From the NCBI RefSeq assembly GCF_030622045.1, contig NZ_CP130886.1, forward strand, positions 62,001-126,000: a stretch of DNA of 64,000 bases, given 5' to 3'. This document shows, piece after piece, positions 8,767 to 16,741 of the stretch. The notes under the pieces were generated by a model. It was not told where the DNA came from. It was given only the letters and a program-made list of their open reading frames with translations, and ran no database searches. This DNA is from Planctellipticum variicoloris. Its GTDB lineage: Bacteria; Planctomycetota; Planctomycetia; Planctomycetales; Planctomycetaceae. The first letter of the stretch is position 1; every line of letters begins with the position of its first letter. The position numbers and the translations under genes are program-made.

Positions 8767-9045
8767 TGCGGTTCCCGATCCACCGTTGAATGTCGTAGCG
8801 GCGATCCCTGATTCGACAACAGCGACTTTGTCATAGTGTTGCGACTTACGCAGATCGGATCTGATATCGGGTGGCTGGGGTCGGCCGCTCTGGGCCGCCC
8901 CCAGCGAAGTGGTGAGAAACTGAGGGCTCGAAGACTCGACCTCAGCCACCCCTTCGGCCCAGGAGCACGTTCCCCAGATTCTGCGGCACTATCACAGCAT
9001 ATGGGGCACGGTTCCGGCCGTCTTCCACCATTTGAACCGTCCTCG

Positions 9046-9456
9046 TCAAAACTGCCGGAAATAGCTCTCGGCGGGCGGTGCGGCCGGGCGCTCCGTCCAG
9101 TAGGTCTTCCGCTCCGGTTCCCAGCGCCTGCCGATCAGGTCGAGGCCGGATAGCCGCAGCAGCAGGCCCAGCGGCGTGAAGACCAGATAGAACGTCGCCG
9201 CCAGGATGAGGTGCGACACGACCCAGCCGAGAGGAAAGAACGCATAGACCCAGCCGAGGTAGACCCGGCGAATTACCCGCGGCTGGATGAGACCGATGAC
9301 AGTGACGAGCGCCGCCAGGGCGATCAGCACGACCGGCAGCGTGGTCCACCCGGTCCGCCGCCACACCCCCCACATCACGACCGCGATGAAGGGGAGCAGC
9401 AGCCCGGCAAACCAGCGCAGGTCGCGATCGGTCGGCTGGTGCTTGATAGTCAGCAT
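9046..9456 (-). CDS. SxtJ-like membrane protein
   Basis: 136 aa with three to four membrane helices. The family pattern is a short start with a conserved LRWFAG, helices around residues 15-60, the basic loop PRVIRRVYLGWVYAFFPLGW, another helix, and a soluble tail with a Trp-rich segment (RRWEPERKTYW). SxtJ-like proteins accompany carbamoyltransferases and DUF5989 proteins in many bacteria; their activity is not known. It is leftward, following the barstar-like gene by 25 bases and probably in one transcript with metF and the barstar-like gene. Confidence 0.7.
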   Translation of the reverse strand: MLTIKHQPTDRDLRWFAGLLLPFIAVVMWGVWRRTGWTTLPVVLIALAALVTVIGLIQPRVIRRVYLGWVYAFFPLGWVVSHLILAATFYLVFTPLGLLLRLSGLDLIGRRWEPERKTYWTERPAAPPAESYFRQF

Positions 9457-9481
9457 GCGACGCCGGCCTCCCGGTGAACTT

Positions 9482-9874
9482 TCAGAGGTTTTCCAGAATC
9501 CGACGGACTTCAGCCTCGTCCTCCGCGGGAAAGGCGACGATCAGCTCGCCGGTTCCCTGTTCGGCCCACCACTCCGTCGCCTCGCGCAGCGCCGCGAAGT
9601 ACGGCGCCCGCTGGGCGGAGTGCTGCAGGAACGGGACGTCGGCATGGACGATGGCCGCCTGCGGAGGCTTATCGAGCCAGCTCAGATCTTTCAGGCAATC
9701 GCAGAAGGAGTCCCAGTGCCAGGCGAAATCTTCGGGAAGGCTCAGGCCTTTCGCCAGCAGCTCCAGCAGCGTCTGCTTGCGACGCATGTCTGCCGGGACG
9801 CGCACGATCCGCCCCAGCGGCATCAGCCGCTTCGACCACGAACCGAAATGAAAGCCGGGGAGATCGTCGGTCAT
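9482..9874 (-). CDS. barstar-like (ribonuclease inhibitor family) protein
   Basis: 130 aa, soluble. The middle has the barstar helix pattern: [19 protein letters not shown] followed by [13 protein letters not shown], the region that in barstar enters the barnase active site. Barstar family members bind and inhibit secreted or toxin-type ribonucleases, but many chromosomal members have no known partner. The start overlaps the stop of metF by four bases (9871-9874), so translation is likely coupled. No barnase-like gene is visible nearby. Confidence 0.75.
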   Translation of the reverse strand: MTDDLPGFHFGSWSKRLMPLGRIVRVPADMRRKQTLLELLAKGLSLPEDFAWHWDSFCDCLKDLSWLDKPPQAAIVHADVPFLQHSAQRAPYFAALREATEWWAEQGTGELIVAFPAEDEAEVRRILENL

Positions 9875-10755
9875 GAGTGGCTGGCCGGCAGGAGACCCAG
9901 TGCGTCCAGAATCCGCTGGCCGGCGTGCGACTTATTGAGCACATACAGGTGGATGCCCGCGACACCCTGATCGATCAGTTCGCGGCACTGCTGGATGGCG
10001 AAATCGACGCCGATCTCGAACTGCGCGGCCTTATCGTCGCGAGCATTTTCCAGGCGGGCAGCGAGACCCGCCGGGATCTTCGCGCCGCACATGGCGGTGA
10101 TTCTCTGAATCCGGGCGAATTCGGTGATCGGCATGATTCCGGGGATGATCGGAATGCGAATGCCGGCTCGCTCGCACTGCTCTCGAAACCGCAGGAAGGC
10201 GCTGTTGTCGAAGAAGAGCTGCGTATAGACGGCATCCGCCCCGCAGGCCACCTTCTGCTGCAGGTAACGCAGGTCGGTCGCGAGATCGCTGGCTTCCGGG
10301 TGCTTCTCGGGATAGCCGGCGACGCCGATCCCCATCTCGGGGAACTCCTCGCGGATCAGAGACACCAGCTCGTTGGCGTGCCCCAGTCCGCCGGCGACCG
10401 CCCGGAACTCGGTCTGGCCGGCCGGCGCGTCGCCGCGAAGCGCCATGATATTGCGAATGCCGGCTGTCCAGGCGAACTGCAGCCACTCCACGAGTTCGTC
10501 GCGCGTGCTGCCGACGCAGGTGAAGTGGGCGGTGGCTGGCAGGGAGAACTGCTCCTGGATCTCCCGGCACCACTCGACCGTCCGCTTGCTCGTCGAGCCC
10601 CCCGCGCCGTAGGTGCAGGAGACGAAGGCCGGCCCGAACGGAGCCAGCTCGCGCAGCGTCTGTCGCAAGGCTTCGTCCCCCTCCGGCGTCTTAGGGGGGA
10701 AAATCTCGATCGACAGGCCGAACTGGCGCTGTGCGTAAATGTCCCGAATCCGCAT
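9871..10755 (-). CDS. metF: 5,10-methylenetetrahydrofolate reductase
   Basis: 294 aa, normal bacterial length. It reduces 5,10-methylene-THF to 5-methyl-THF using FAD, supplying the methyl group for methionine synthesis in the cytoplasm. It shows the family start ([14 protein letters not shown] with the catalytic Glu near residue 18), the FAD-binding region (RGDAPAG), and the Q/F motif [11 protein letters not shown]. The C-terminal [10 protein letters not shown] is typical. It overlaps the downstream barstar-like gene by four bases. A sigma70-like promoter lies about 70-100 bases upstream; no SAM or other riboswitch was seen in the short leader. Confidence 0.95.
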   Translation of the reverse strand: MRIRDIYAQRQFGLSIEIFPPKTPEGDEALRQTLRELAPFGPAFVSCTYGAGGSTSKRTVEWCREIQEQFSLPATAHFTCVGSTRDELVEWLQFAWTAGIRNIMALRGDAPAGQTEFRAVAGGLGHANELVSLIREEFPEMGIGVAGYPEKHPEASDLATDLRYLQQKVACGADAVYTQLFFDNSAFLRFREQCERAGIRIPIIPGIMPITEFARIQRITAMCGAKIPAGLAARLENARDDKAAQFEIGVDFAIQQCRELIDQGVAGIHLYVLNKSHAGQRILDALGLLPASHS

Positions 10756-10822
10756 TCCCGTTCCTTATAGGACCGCACCGGAGGGGGGCGCCGTCCGCGC
10801 CTCCGCCCTCGATCGTGCGACG

Positions 10823-10852
10823 AGCATACCGGAATCCCGCTACCGCTGTCAT
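10823..10852 (-). promoter_or_regulatory. probable sigma70-like promoter of metF
   Basis: On the minus strand, ATGACA (10852-10847) and TATGCT (10828-10823) are separated by 18 bases. They match the -35 and -10 consensus at five and four of six positions. The start codon is 68 bases downstream. Called by eye only. Confidence 0.4.
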
Positions 10853-10960
10853 GGCTGTCACCCGGTCCACGGATTGCTCAGGCTCTGGACTTCCGGCGGC
10901 GGCCGCGACATTCTCGACCTCAACATCGAGACCCGCCGACCTCTCTCCCGGAGCGCTGCC

Positions 10961-11824
10961 GTGTTTCCCGAAGAACGCCGTCCCGCCGTCAGTTACCTGA
11001 TTTTCGATATCGAGGCGATTGCCGACGGCGCACTGGTCTCCCGAATCCGCTATCCGGGGCAAGGCTTGCCCCCCGAAGCGGCCTTGGCGAAATACCGGGC
11101 CGAGCTGCTGGAGCAGAACGGGAAGGACATCCTGCCCGTGACGTTCATGCTTCCGATTTCGGTCGCGGTGGCGAAAATAGATGCGGAATACAAGCTGCTG
11201 GACCTGGTGACGCTCGACGCGCCCCAGTATCGCCCGCACGTGATCGCCAAAAATTTCTGGCAGGGCTGGAATCACTACGGCCGGCCGACGCTGGTCAGCT
11301 TCAACGGGCGGGGCTACGACCTGCCGGTTCTGGAGCTGGCAGCCTTCCGTTACGGCTACTCGGTCCCCGCCTGGTTCAACGTCGAAGCCCGCAGCTTCGA
11401 GCAGTCCAGGAATCGCTATAACTCCGACGCTCACCTCGACTTGTACGATCTGATGTCCAACTTCGGAGCGACCCGTCTGACCGGCGGACTCAATCTGCTG
11501 GCCAACCTGATCGGCAAGCCGGGCAAGACCGGCGTGGACGGCTCGCAAGTCCAGGACATGTATGACTCCGGGCAGGTCGACGCGGTCAACGACTATTGCC
11601 GCTGCGACGTCCTCGACACCTACTTCGTCTTTCTCCGCTCCCGCGTCCTCCTCGGCAAACTGACGCTCGAAAAGGAACACGAACTGGTCGCCGCCACCCG
11701 CCAGTGGCTCGAACAGCAGGCCGCCACAGTGCCGGCCTACGCGGAGTATCTCTCCCATTGGGGCGACTGGACGCCACCCCAGACGCCGCCGGTGGCGGAT
11801 GCTGCCAACTCGGAGCTGGGATAG
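10961..11824 (+). CDS. PolB-like predicted 3'-5' exonuclease (DnaQ/RNase H fold)
   Basis: About 287 aa from a GTG at 10961, behind GGAG; the frame is open further upstream but without coding features. The domain matches the PolB-like predicted 3'-5' exonuclease family (DNA_pol_B_exo2): ExoI FDIEAIAD (Asp16, Glu18), Exo[15 protein letters not shown] with the catalytic Asp, and Exo[16 protein letters not shown]. All acidic metal ligands are present, so activity is expected. The physiological substrate is unknown; family members are predicted to act in DNA repair or processing. It stands divergent from metF. Confidence 0.85.
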   Translation: MFPEERRPAVSYLIFDIEAIADGALVSRIRYPGQGLPPEAALAKYRAELLEQNGKDILPVTFMLPISVAVAKIDAEYKLLDLVTLDAPQYRPHVIAKNFWQGWNHYGRPTLVSFNGRGYDLPVLELAAFRYGYSVPAWFNVEARSFEQSRNRYNSDAHLDLYDLMSNFGATRLTGGLNLLANLIGKPGKTGVDGSQVQDMYDSGQVDAVNDYCRCDVLDTYFVFLRSRVLLGKLTLEKEHELVAATRQWLEQQAATVPAYAEYLSHWGDWTPPQTPPVADAANSELG

Positions 11825-11868
11825 GCGAGGATGCCGCATTCGGCGGCAATGGGCGTTCTTCACCGGGT

Positions 11869-11896
11869 GGCACTGGTGACCTTCAGCCCCCAGTGC
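11869..11896. terminator. hairpin between convergent genes
   Basis: GGCACTGG (11869-11876) can pair with CCAGTGC (11890-11896) around a 13-base loop, in the 87-base gap between two convergent genes. There is no T-run on either side, so termination is only a possibility. Confidence 0.3.
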
Positions 11897-11911
11897 GCCG
11901 CCAGGCAGGAT

Positions 11912-12490
11912 CTACTTCTTGTCCAGCATAGGCTTCAGCGGAATCGTGTAGACAAACAGCAGGTGTTCGCTGTCGTCCTGCTTCGAGACCCAGGTCAGCT
12001 CCTGGTCGGCCTGGATACCAGGGATGTCGAATTCGTGGGTGATGATCCGGCTGCCAGGGGGCATCTTCTGGAGCTGGGGTACCAGCCGGGCGTTGAGCTT
12101 CGGAAGCAGAAAGAGCATGACGACGGTGGTGTCGGCGAGGTCGGCCGTGAAGATGTCCTGCTCTTCAATCTTCGCCAGCTTCTCAAGACCGGCTTCGCGG
12201 ATCTTCGTCCGCCCCGTCGCGACGAGCTGGGGGTCGAGTTCGTAGCCTGTGGATCGGCAGCCGAATTTCTTCGCGGCCGTCACGACGAATCGCCCGTCTC
12301 CGCAGCCGAGGTCGCAGACGTGGTCCTTCTTTGTCACCTTGGCGAGGTCGAGCATCTTGTCGACGACGTCCTGCGTCGTGGCGTAATAGCCGACGTCCGG
12401 TTTCTTGGGGGGACGGGGTGAGGCGTCCTCTGCAACGACGATGTCGACGGCCGTCAGCAGCACCACCGGAATCAGCCACCCACGCAGCAT
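11912..12490 (-). CDS. exported SAM-dependent methyltransferase-like protein
   Basis: 192 aa from the ATG at 12490. The N-terminus looks like a signal peptide (LRGWLIPVVLLTAVDIVVAE), followed by a class I methyltransferase domain: DHVCDLGCGDGRFVVTAA is motif I, YELDPQLV motif II, and VVMLFLLPKLN the strand-4/5 region. Signal-peptide-bearing methyltransferases of this type occur in many planctomycetes; how they would obtain SAM outside the cytoplasm is unclear, so a membrane-anchored cytoplasmic form is possible. The same frame stays open upstream to 14014 opposite the permease, but that is not coding. Confidence 0.8.
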   Translation of the reverse strand: MLRGWLIPVVLLTAVDIVVAEDASPRPPKKPDVGYYATTQDVVDKMLDLAKVTKKDHVCDLGCGDGRFVVTAAKKFGCRSTGYELDPQLVATGRTKIREAGLEKLAKIEEQDIFTADLADTTVVMLFLLPKLNARLVPQLQKMPPGSRIITHEFDIPGIQADQELTWVSKQDDSEHLLFVYTIPLKPMLDKK

Positions 12491-12531
12491 CGCCAATCTC
12501 CGAAACTCAACCGGGGCAAAATCGGACCGGG

Positions 12532-13935
12532 TCAATTCGCCGCCCGTCGGCGAAGCCGGAGCCACTCGCTCAGGGCAAATAAGGGTACACCGGCAGCCAG
12601 CGGCGTCGCCACCAGCGGCCACAGGACGCCGCCATATTTCCACGCCGCCCACAGACCGAACACGCTCACCGCGCAGAAAGCGAGCGGAATGACGGGGAAC
12701 AGCGGCGTCCGGAAGGGCCGTTCGAGGGCGGCGTCCTTCCACCGCAGGACGAAGTAGGAGACGCCGGTCATCAGGAAAAACAGCCAGAAAACCGGAGCCG
12801 TCGCGGCAAACAGCGTGTCCCAGCCGCCAAAGAACTGGCCCCAGGGGATCGGCCCCAGCCCGACCGGGGCAAACAGGGCGTCGACGATCCCGCGTCCGGC
12901 ATCGGTCCCGACCCCGAGAATGATGCCGAGTGTCACCAGCCCCTGTGCGGCCAGCGCCCAGACGGGGGACCGGCCGGCGGCATCGCGTCGGGCGAAGGCA
13001 GAGAACAAGGGGTGATCCGCTCCCAGTGCCGCATGGACGCGACTGACCGCGAACACCAGTCCGTTGACACCCCCGAGGGCGGAAATCAGGACCACGATGC
13101 TCATCAGGTTCGCGGCATGGACGCCGGCGATGAGCTGCAGCGTATCGGTGGGAGGGGCCTGCGATGCGCACAGTCCCTCGTAACCCAGCGCCCGCAGATA
13201 GGCCAGATTGCAGAGCAGGTAGACCGCGGTGACGGCTCCGATCCCCAGGAACAGCGCCCGCGGGACGTTCCGCGACGGGTCTTTGATTTCGGCGACCACG
13301 TACGCCGCATCGTTCCAGCCGCCATACGCATACAGAATCAGAATAAACGCGGTCGACCAGTCGGTCTCGACGGCGGCGACAGCGGACGGGCTGGCCAGAT
13401 CGGCCCGACCCAGCAGCAGTCCGGCCAGGATCAGCGCCGTCATCCCGGCGAGCTTGGTCAGACTCAGCGTATTCTGCACCCGCCGTCCCGCCTGGACGCC
13501 GGCCATGTTGAGCACCGTGATGACGACCACGACCCCCGCCGCGAGCCACGGAATCGAAGCTTCCGGAAAACCAAACAGGCGCGCCGCATATTCCCCGGCG
13601 ACATAGGAGAGAAAACCGATACTCCCGGTCTGGACGACCGACAGTTGCGCCCAGCCGAAAGCGAACCCCGCCCAGCGGCCGAAGGCCCGCGTGAGATAGT
13701 TGTATTCGCCGCCGGAACGGGGGTAGGCGGTCGCCAGCTCGGCGAAGACCAGCCCGCCGCAGTAGGCCGCCAGTCCGCCAGCCAGCCACAAGCCCAGTCC
13801 GGTCCAGGGTCCGCCCGCCTTGGCGAAGATGAACGGCGGCATCCGGAAGATGACGGTGCCGATCACGATGCCCACGATCAGGCTGACAGAGTCCCACAGT
13901 CCGAGCGCTGGACGCGAAGGGGCGATCGCTGACAC
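12532..13935 (-). CDS. APC family amino acid permease
   Basis: 467 aa with about 12 membrane helices. The TM1 motif of the amino acid-polyamine-organocation family is clear (VSLIVGIVIGTVIFRMP), followed by GGLVFAELATAYPRSGGEYNYLTRAFG. TM6 (TAFILILYAYGGWNDAAYVVAEIKDP) is the usual substrate-binding helix. It resembles the LAT/YfnA-type exchangers. The substrate is not determined. It is leftward, 41 bases upstream of the exported methyltransferase. Confidence 0.9.
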   Translation of the reverse strand: MSAIAPSRPALGLWDSVSLIVGIVIGTVIFRMPPFIFAKAGGPWTGLGLWLAGGLAAYCGGLVFAELATAYPRSGGEYNYLTRAFGRWAGFAFGWAQLSVVQTGSIGFLSYVAGEYAARLFGFPEASIPWLAAGVVVVITVLNMAGVQAGRRVQNTLSLTKLAGMTALILAGLLLGRADLASPSAVAAVETDWSTAFILILYAYGGWNDAAYVVAEIKDPSRNVPRALFLGIGAVTAVYLLCNLAYLRALGYEGLCASQAPPTDTLQLIAGVHAANLMSIVVLISALGGVNGLVFAVSRVHAALGADHPLFSAFARRDAAGRSPVWALAAQGLVTLGIILGVGTDAGRGIVDALFAPVGLGPIPWGQFFGGWDTLFAATAPVFWLFFLMTGVSYFVLRWKDAALERPFRTPLFPVIPLAFCAVSVFGLWAAWKYGGVLWPLVATPLAAGVPLFALSEWLRLRRRAAN

Positions 13936-14121
13936 GGAGCATTCCCGACGGCAAGTCTGTCGAACGCCATCCGGGAGCTGTTAGGCCACCCGGCTGACAA
14001 GGTCGAGTCAGCATACCGTCGGCCGCGCCGGATGCCGAATGTCGGCCCGCCAGAAAGCGAAACGGCCGACGCCTCCCAGAGGACGCGTCGGCCGCGACAG
14101 TTCGAATGAGCGTCCCGGGCC

Positions 14122-14206
14122 GGGTGGCCGGGGCTGGACCGCCCCGGTTTTCGCAGAACCCGGGAAAGACCGGGGCATCGCGAAGACGCTCCTGCCCCGG
14201 CCACCC
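14122..14206. repeat. palindromic intergenic repeat, family A, copy 1
   Basis: The ends are inverted repeats: GGGTGGCCGGGGC (14122-14134) and GCCCCGGCCACCC (14194-14206). The last 36 bases (14171-14206) are identical to 22919-22954 in copy 2. It lies between two leftward genes (DUF3365 protein and APC permease). It can fold into a long GC-rich hairpin with internal stems, and may be a REP/MITE-type element or part of a terminator. Confidence 0.8.
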
Positions 14207-14234
14207 ACTCGCTTCGTTGGCAGAGCAGACTCTA

Positions 14235-14771
14235 CTACTTGATCGGGACGATGTAGCTCAGGATGCCGATCGGTTCGCCTTCCTTCACGTCGGCGTAGTG
14301 CGGATGGCACAGCACGCATTTTTTCATGACGACCGGGACGGGAGTCGCCGCCCGCAGAAAGGGTTTGCCGTCGATCTGGACGACTTCTTCAACGTAGGTC
14401 TTGCCCCCCTTGAGGGCCTTGACCGCCGACTTTTCGAAGGCGTCCTTCGGGGAGTTGTTTTCCTCGAACGGCTGGTCGGTGGCGTCGACCAGGCGGATAT
14501 CGTGCCAGCCCTTGGCCTTCATCGCGCTGAACAGTGTGACGGCCGCGGTCCCGGCGGACACGTCGGTGTCCTTGTGGACATACTTGTCGGTGATGAAGAC
14601 GACGACGGTCTTGTAAAGGTCGTCGAGCATCCGGACCTGGTCGCGGGTCCGTTCCAAGGCGGGATCGGCCGGGGCCTTAGTCTGTCCGATTCCGGAACTG
14701 AGACTTCCCAGCCAGCCAGCGGCGATCAGGAGGGCGATCAGCGATCCCCCGGTCAGTCGAGTCAGACGCAT
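14235..14771 (-). CDS. DUF3365 (Tll0287-like) heme-binding protein with signal peptide
   Basis: 178 aa from the ATG at 14771, which has GAGGAG nine bases upstream; an earlier in-frame codon at 14801 is less likely. A signal peptide or anchor (GGSLIALLIAAGWLGSL) is followed by a PAS-like DUF3365 domain ending in a c-type heme site CVLCH (Cys152, Cys155, His156) and a C-terminal IGILSYIVPI. DUF3365 proteins are periplasmic c-type heme sensors or redox proteins, often fused to kinases; here the domain stands alone. The redox partner is unknown. Confidence 0.85.
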   Translation of the reverse strand: MRLTRLTGGSLIALLIAAGWLGSLSSGIGQTKAPADPALERTRDQVRMLDDLYKTVVVFITDKYVHKDTDVSAGTAAVTLFSAMKAKGWHDIRLVDATDQPFEENNSPKDAFEKSAVKALKGGKTYVEEVVQIDGKPFLRAATPVPVVMKKCVLCHPHYADVKEGEPIGILSYIVPIK

Positions 14772-15160
14772 TTTAACGGGCTCCTCGCAAGCGGTGAACA
14801 ACCCACTGATCTGCAGTCAGCCCCTGTGCCGGCTGAAATCAGTACATTCGGGTCCAATTTTGGCTGACGATTTCAATGCTGTCAATAACTGGATCTCGAC
14901 ATCCAGAATTTTGCGGATCAATGCGCCGGGGGCTGGCGTCGGAGTCCGCGACGACCCAGCGCCAGTTTTGCAATCGACATCAGGCAATCCACAGCCGGGG
15001 ACACCAGCCGGTTTGGGAAAACGGTCACAGATCGGCGGCCCAAGTTTGAGCGCGGGACTCGTCATTGCACGGCTGGGACTTGCCGATCCCGACCGGTTTG
15101 GGGCATTCTCTGACGCGAGTGACTGGCTCGTGTCCCCTGCCTCTCTTTCCGGAAGATCCG
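14772..15160. other. intergenic region between divergent genes
   Basis: 389 bases between the starts of the heme protein (leftward) and the isomerase-like gene (rightward). It must hold both promoters. No clear -35/-10 pair, operator or RNA element stood out, and the frames that cross it have no coding character. Confidence 0.5.
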
Positions 15161-16180
15161 ATGTCCGAAAAGCCCTCCGTCATCCTCTCTGCGTTTGCCG
15201 ACGAAGCCGCCAACACCAAGTCCGCCGTCGAGCAGTTTGCCGCCCTGGCAGCGCTGGGCCTGCAGTATTACAGCCCGCGTTTCGTGGACGTCGCCGGCGT
15301 CGGCCAGGTCAAGCACGTCACCGAGCTGTCGAAAGAGGAATTCAAGCAGCTCGCCAAGCTGCAGAAGGAATACGGGCTGTCGGTCTGCAGCATCGGCTCG
15401 CGGATCGGCAAAGTGAAACTGCTCGATATCGAAGACGGATCGCACAACAAATACGTCGATCCGAAGACCTATCTCAATACCACTGTTGCGGATACGCTCC
15501 GGGCCGCCGAGGCGCTCGGCGCGACGATGATCCGCGGTTTTTCGTTCTACCATCCGCAGGGCCAGGATCCGCAGCAGTACGTCAAACAGGCCGCCGACCG
15601 CCTGATTCCGATCGTCGACGTCTGCGCCAAAGTCGGGCTGATCTTCGGGCTGGAAGTCGAAGCCAACCTGATCGGACAGAACGGCCATCTGCTGGCGGCG
15701 CTCGCCAAAGCCATCAAGAAGCCGAACCTGGTCTGCATCTTCGACGGCGCGAACATCAGTTGCCAGAACGTCAACGGAATCGATTGCTGCGCCGAATACG
15801 TCGCGATGCGGGACTCGTTCGGCTGGATGCACATCAAGGATTACCGCATCGACTCCAGCCTGGCCTGGACCGGCGTCGTCGATGAAGAACGCCTGAAGAA
15901 CTTCGTTCCCGCCGATGTCGGCGACTCGGGACATGAACTGATTCTTCGCGACCTGAAGGAGCACCTCCCGAAGATCGAGAAGAAGATGCGGAAGCTCGGC
16001 GCGCCGGGCGTCTTCCTCGAACTCGAGCCCCATCTCAAGGGGGGCGGCCAGTTCGGCGGCTTCAGCGGTCCCGATGGCATGGGCGTCGCCGTCCGCTCAC
16101 TCTGCCGAGTGCTCGACTACGTCGGCATCGACTACCACCTGCGGGATTTCGGCGATATCCGCACGGCGCGGGGATTTTGA
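15161..16180 (+). CDS. sugar phosphate isomerase/epimerase-like TIM-barrel protein
   Basis: 339 aa from the ATG at 15161, behind GGAAG. It has a xylose-isomerase-like TIM barrel (AP endonuclease 2 superfamily): [28 protein letters not shown] at the start, [13 protein letters not shown] with the metal-ligand Glu, CIFDGANI and [13 protein letters not shown], where the His-Ile-Lys-Asp motif is typical of the family. Members isomerise or epimerise sugars such as hydroxypyruvate, inosose or tagatose, and the substrate is not clear here. It has no signal peptide, so it acts in the cytoplasm. Confidence 0.85.
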   Translation: MSEKPSVILSAFADEAANTKSAVEQFAALAALGLQYYSPRFVDVAGVGQVKHVTELSKEEFKQLAKLQKEYGLSVCSIGSRIGKVKLLDIEDGSHNKYVDPKTYLNTTVADTLRAAEALGATMIRGFSFYHPQGQDPQQYVKQAADRLIPIVDVCAKVGLIFGLEVEANLIGQNGHLLAALAKAIKKPNLVCIFDGANISCQNVNGIDCCAEYVAMRDSFGWMHIKDYRIDSSLAWTGVVDEERLKNFVPADVGDSGHELILRDLKEHLPKIEKKMRKLGAPGVFLELEPHLKGGGQFGGFSGPDGMGVAVRSLCRVLDYVGIDYHLRDFGDIRTARGF

Positions 16181-16222
16181 GGAACAAATCGTTGAGCGTT
16201 GAGGGTTCTGCGTTGAGAAATT

Positions 16223-16264
16223 CGGGAGGCACGCCCTGAGGCTATGCGGTCGGCGTGCCTCCCG
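16223..16264. terminator. bidirectional terminator-like hairpin
   Basis: CGGGAGGCACGCC (16223-16235) pairs perfectly with GGCGTGCCTCCCG (16252-16264) around a 16-base loop, in the gap between two convergent genes. A second, looser inverted pair of GTTGAGCGTTGAG-type sequences surrounds it. CTTT follows on the plus strand. Confidence 0.65.
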
Positions 16265-16301
16265 CTTTGACTCTTCCTCAACGATCGACGATCAACGCTC
16301 C

Positions 16302-16658
16302 TCACGCCTTGCGATACTCCGCCTTCACGTTCGTCCGAATGCCGCCGCGGGGCGTGAAAGCGGCGTGCAGCACCATCCACTTGGGTTCCGTGACGGCCAC
16401 CAGATCGTCGAGGATCTCGTTGGTCACGCGCTCGTAGAAGGCGCCGTGATTGCGGTACTGCTGCAGGTAGATCTTGAGCGACTTCAGCTCGAAGCACTTC
16501 CCGTCCGGGACGTAAGTGATCGTCAGCGTCCCGAAATCGGGCTGGCCGGTCTTGGGGCAGAGGGACGTAAACTCGGGGCAGACGGTTTCGATCTCGTAGT
16601 CCCGTCCGGGACACGGGTTTTCGAAGGTTTCCAGCGTATCGCGCGACGGGGCGGTCAT
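16302..16658 (-). CDS. queF: NADPH-dependent 7-cyano-7-deazaguanine reductase
   Basis: 118 aa from the ATG at 16658, type I (short, YkvM-like) QueF. It reduces preQ0 to preQ1 in queuosine tRNA-modification synthesis in the cytoplasm. Active-site residues are visible: Cys34 in [10 protein letters not shown], Asp41 just after, and Glu76 in HGAFYE; the QueF motif [14 protein letters not shown] is intact. No other queuosine gene is nearby. An upstream in-frame codon at 16697 would add 13 residues without homology. Confidence 0.95.
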   Translation of the reverse strand: MTAPSRDTLETFENPCPGRDYEIETVCPEFTSLCPKTGQPDFGTLTITYVPDGKCFELKSLKIYLQQYRNHGAFYERVTNEILDDLVAVTEPKWMVLHAAFTPRGGIRTNVKAEYRKA

Positions 16659-16741
16659 CGGGCGCGGGCTCCTGCAGCAGGGAATGTGAATTCTCAAAGT
16701 GAGATTCTAGCACCCTGCCGCCCGCCCGCCCAATCTGCGGG

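Noticed and set aside
10756-10960. SAM-type riboswitch before metF
   Set aside because: The leader is under 70 bases from the likely promoter and shows no SAM aptamer pattern.
10691-11863. 390-codon frame on the minus strand opposite the exonuclease gene
   Set aside because: It is the antisense of the PolB-like exonuclease, which has all catalytic motifs; the minus-strand product has none.
12491-14014. Upstream extension of the exported methyltransferase frame to a 700-codon frame
   Set aside because: The extension overlaps the APC permease in another frame and has no protein character; the signal peptide starts at 12490.
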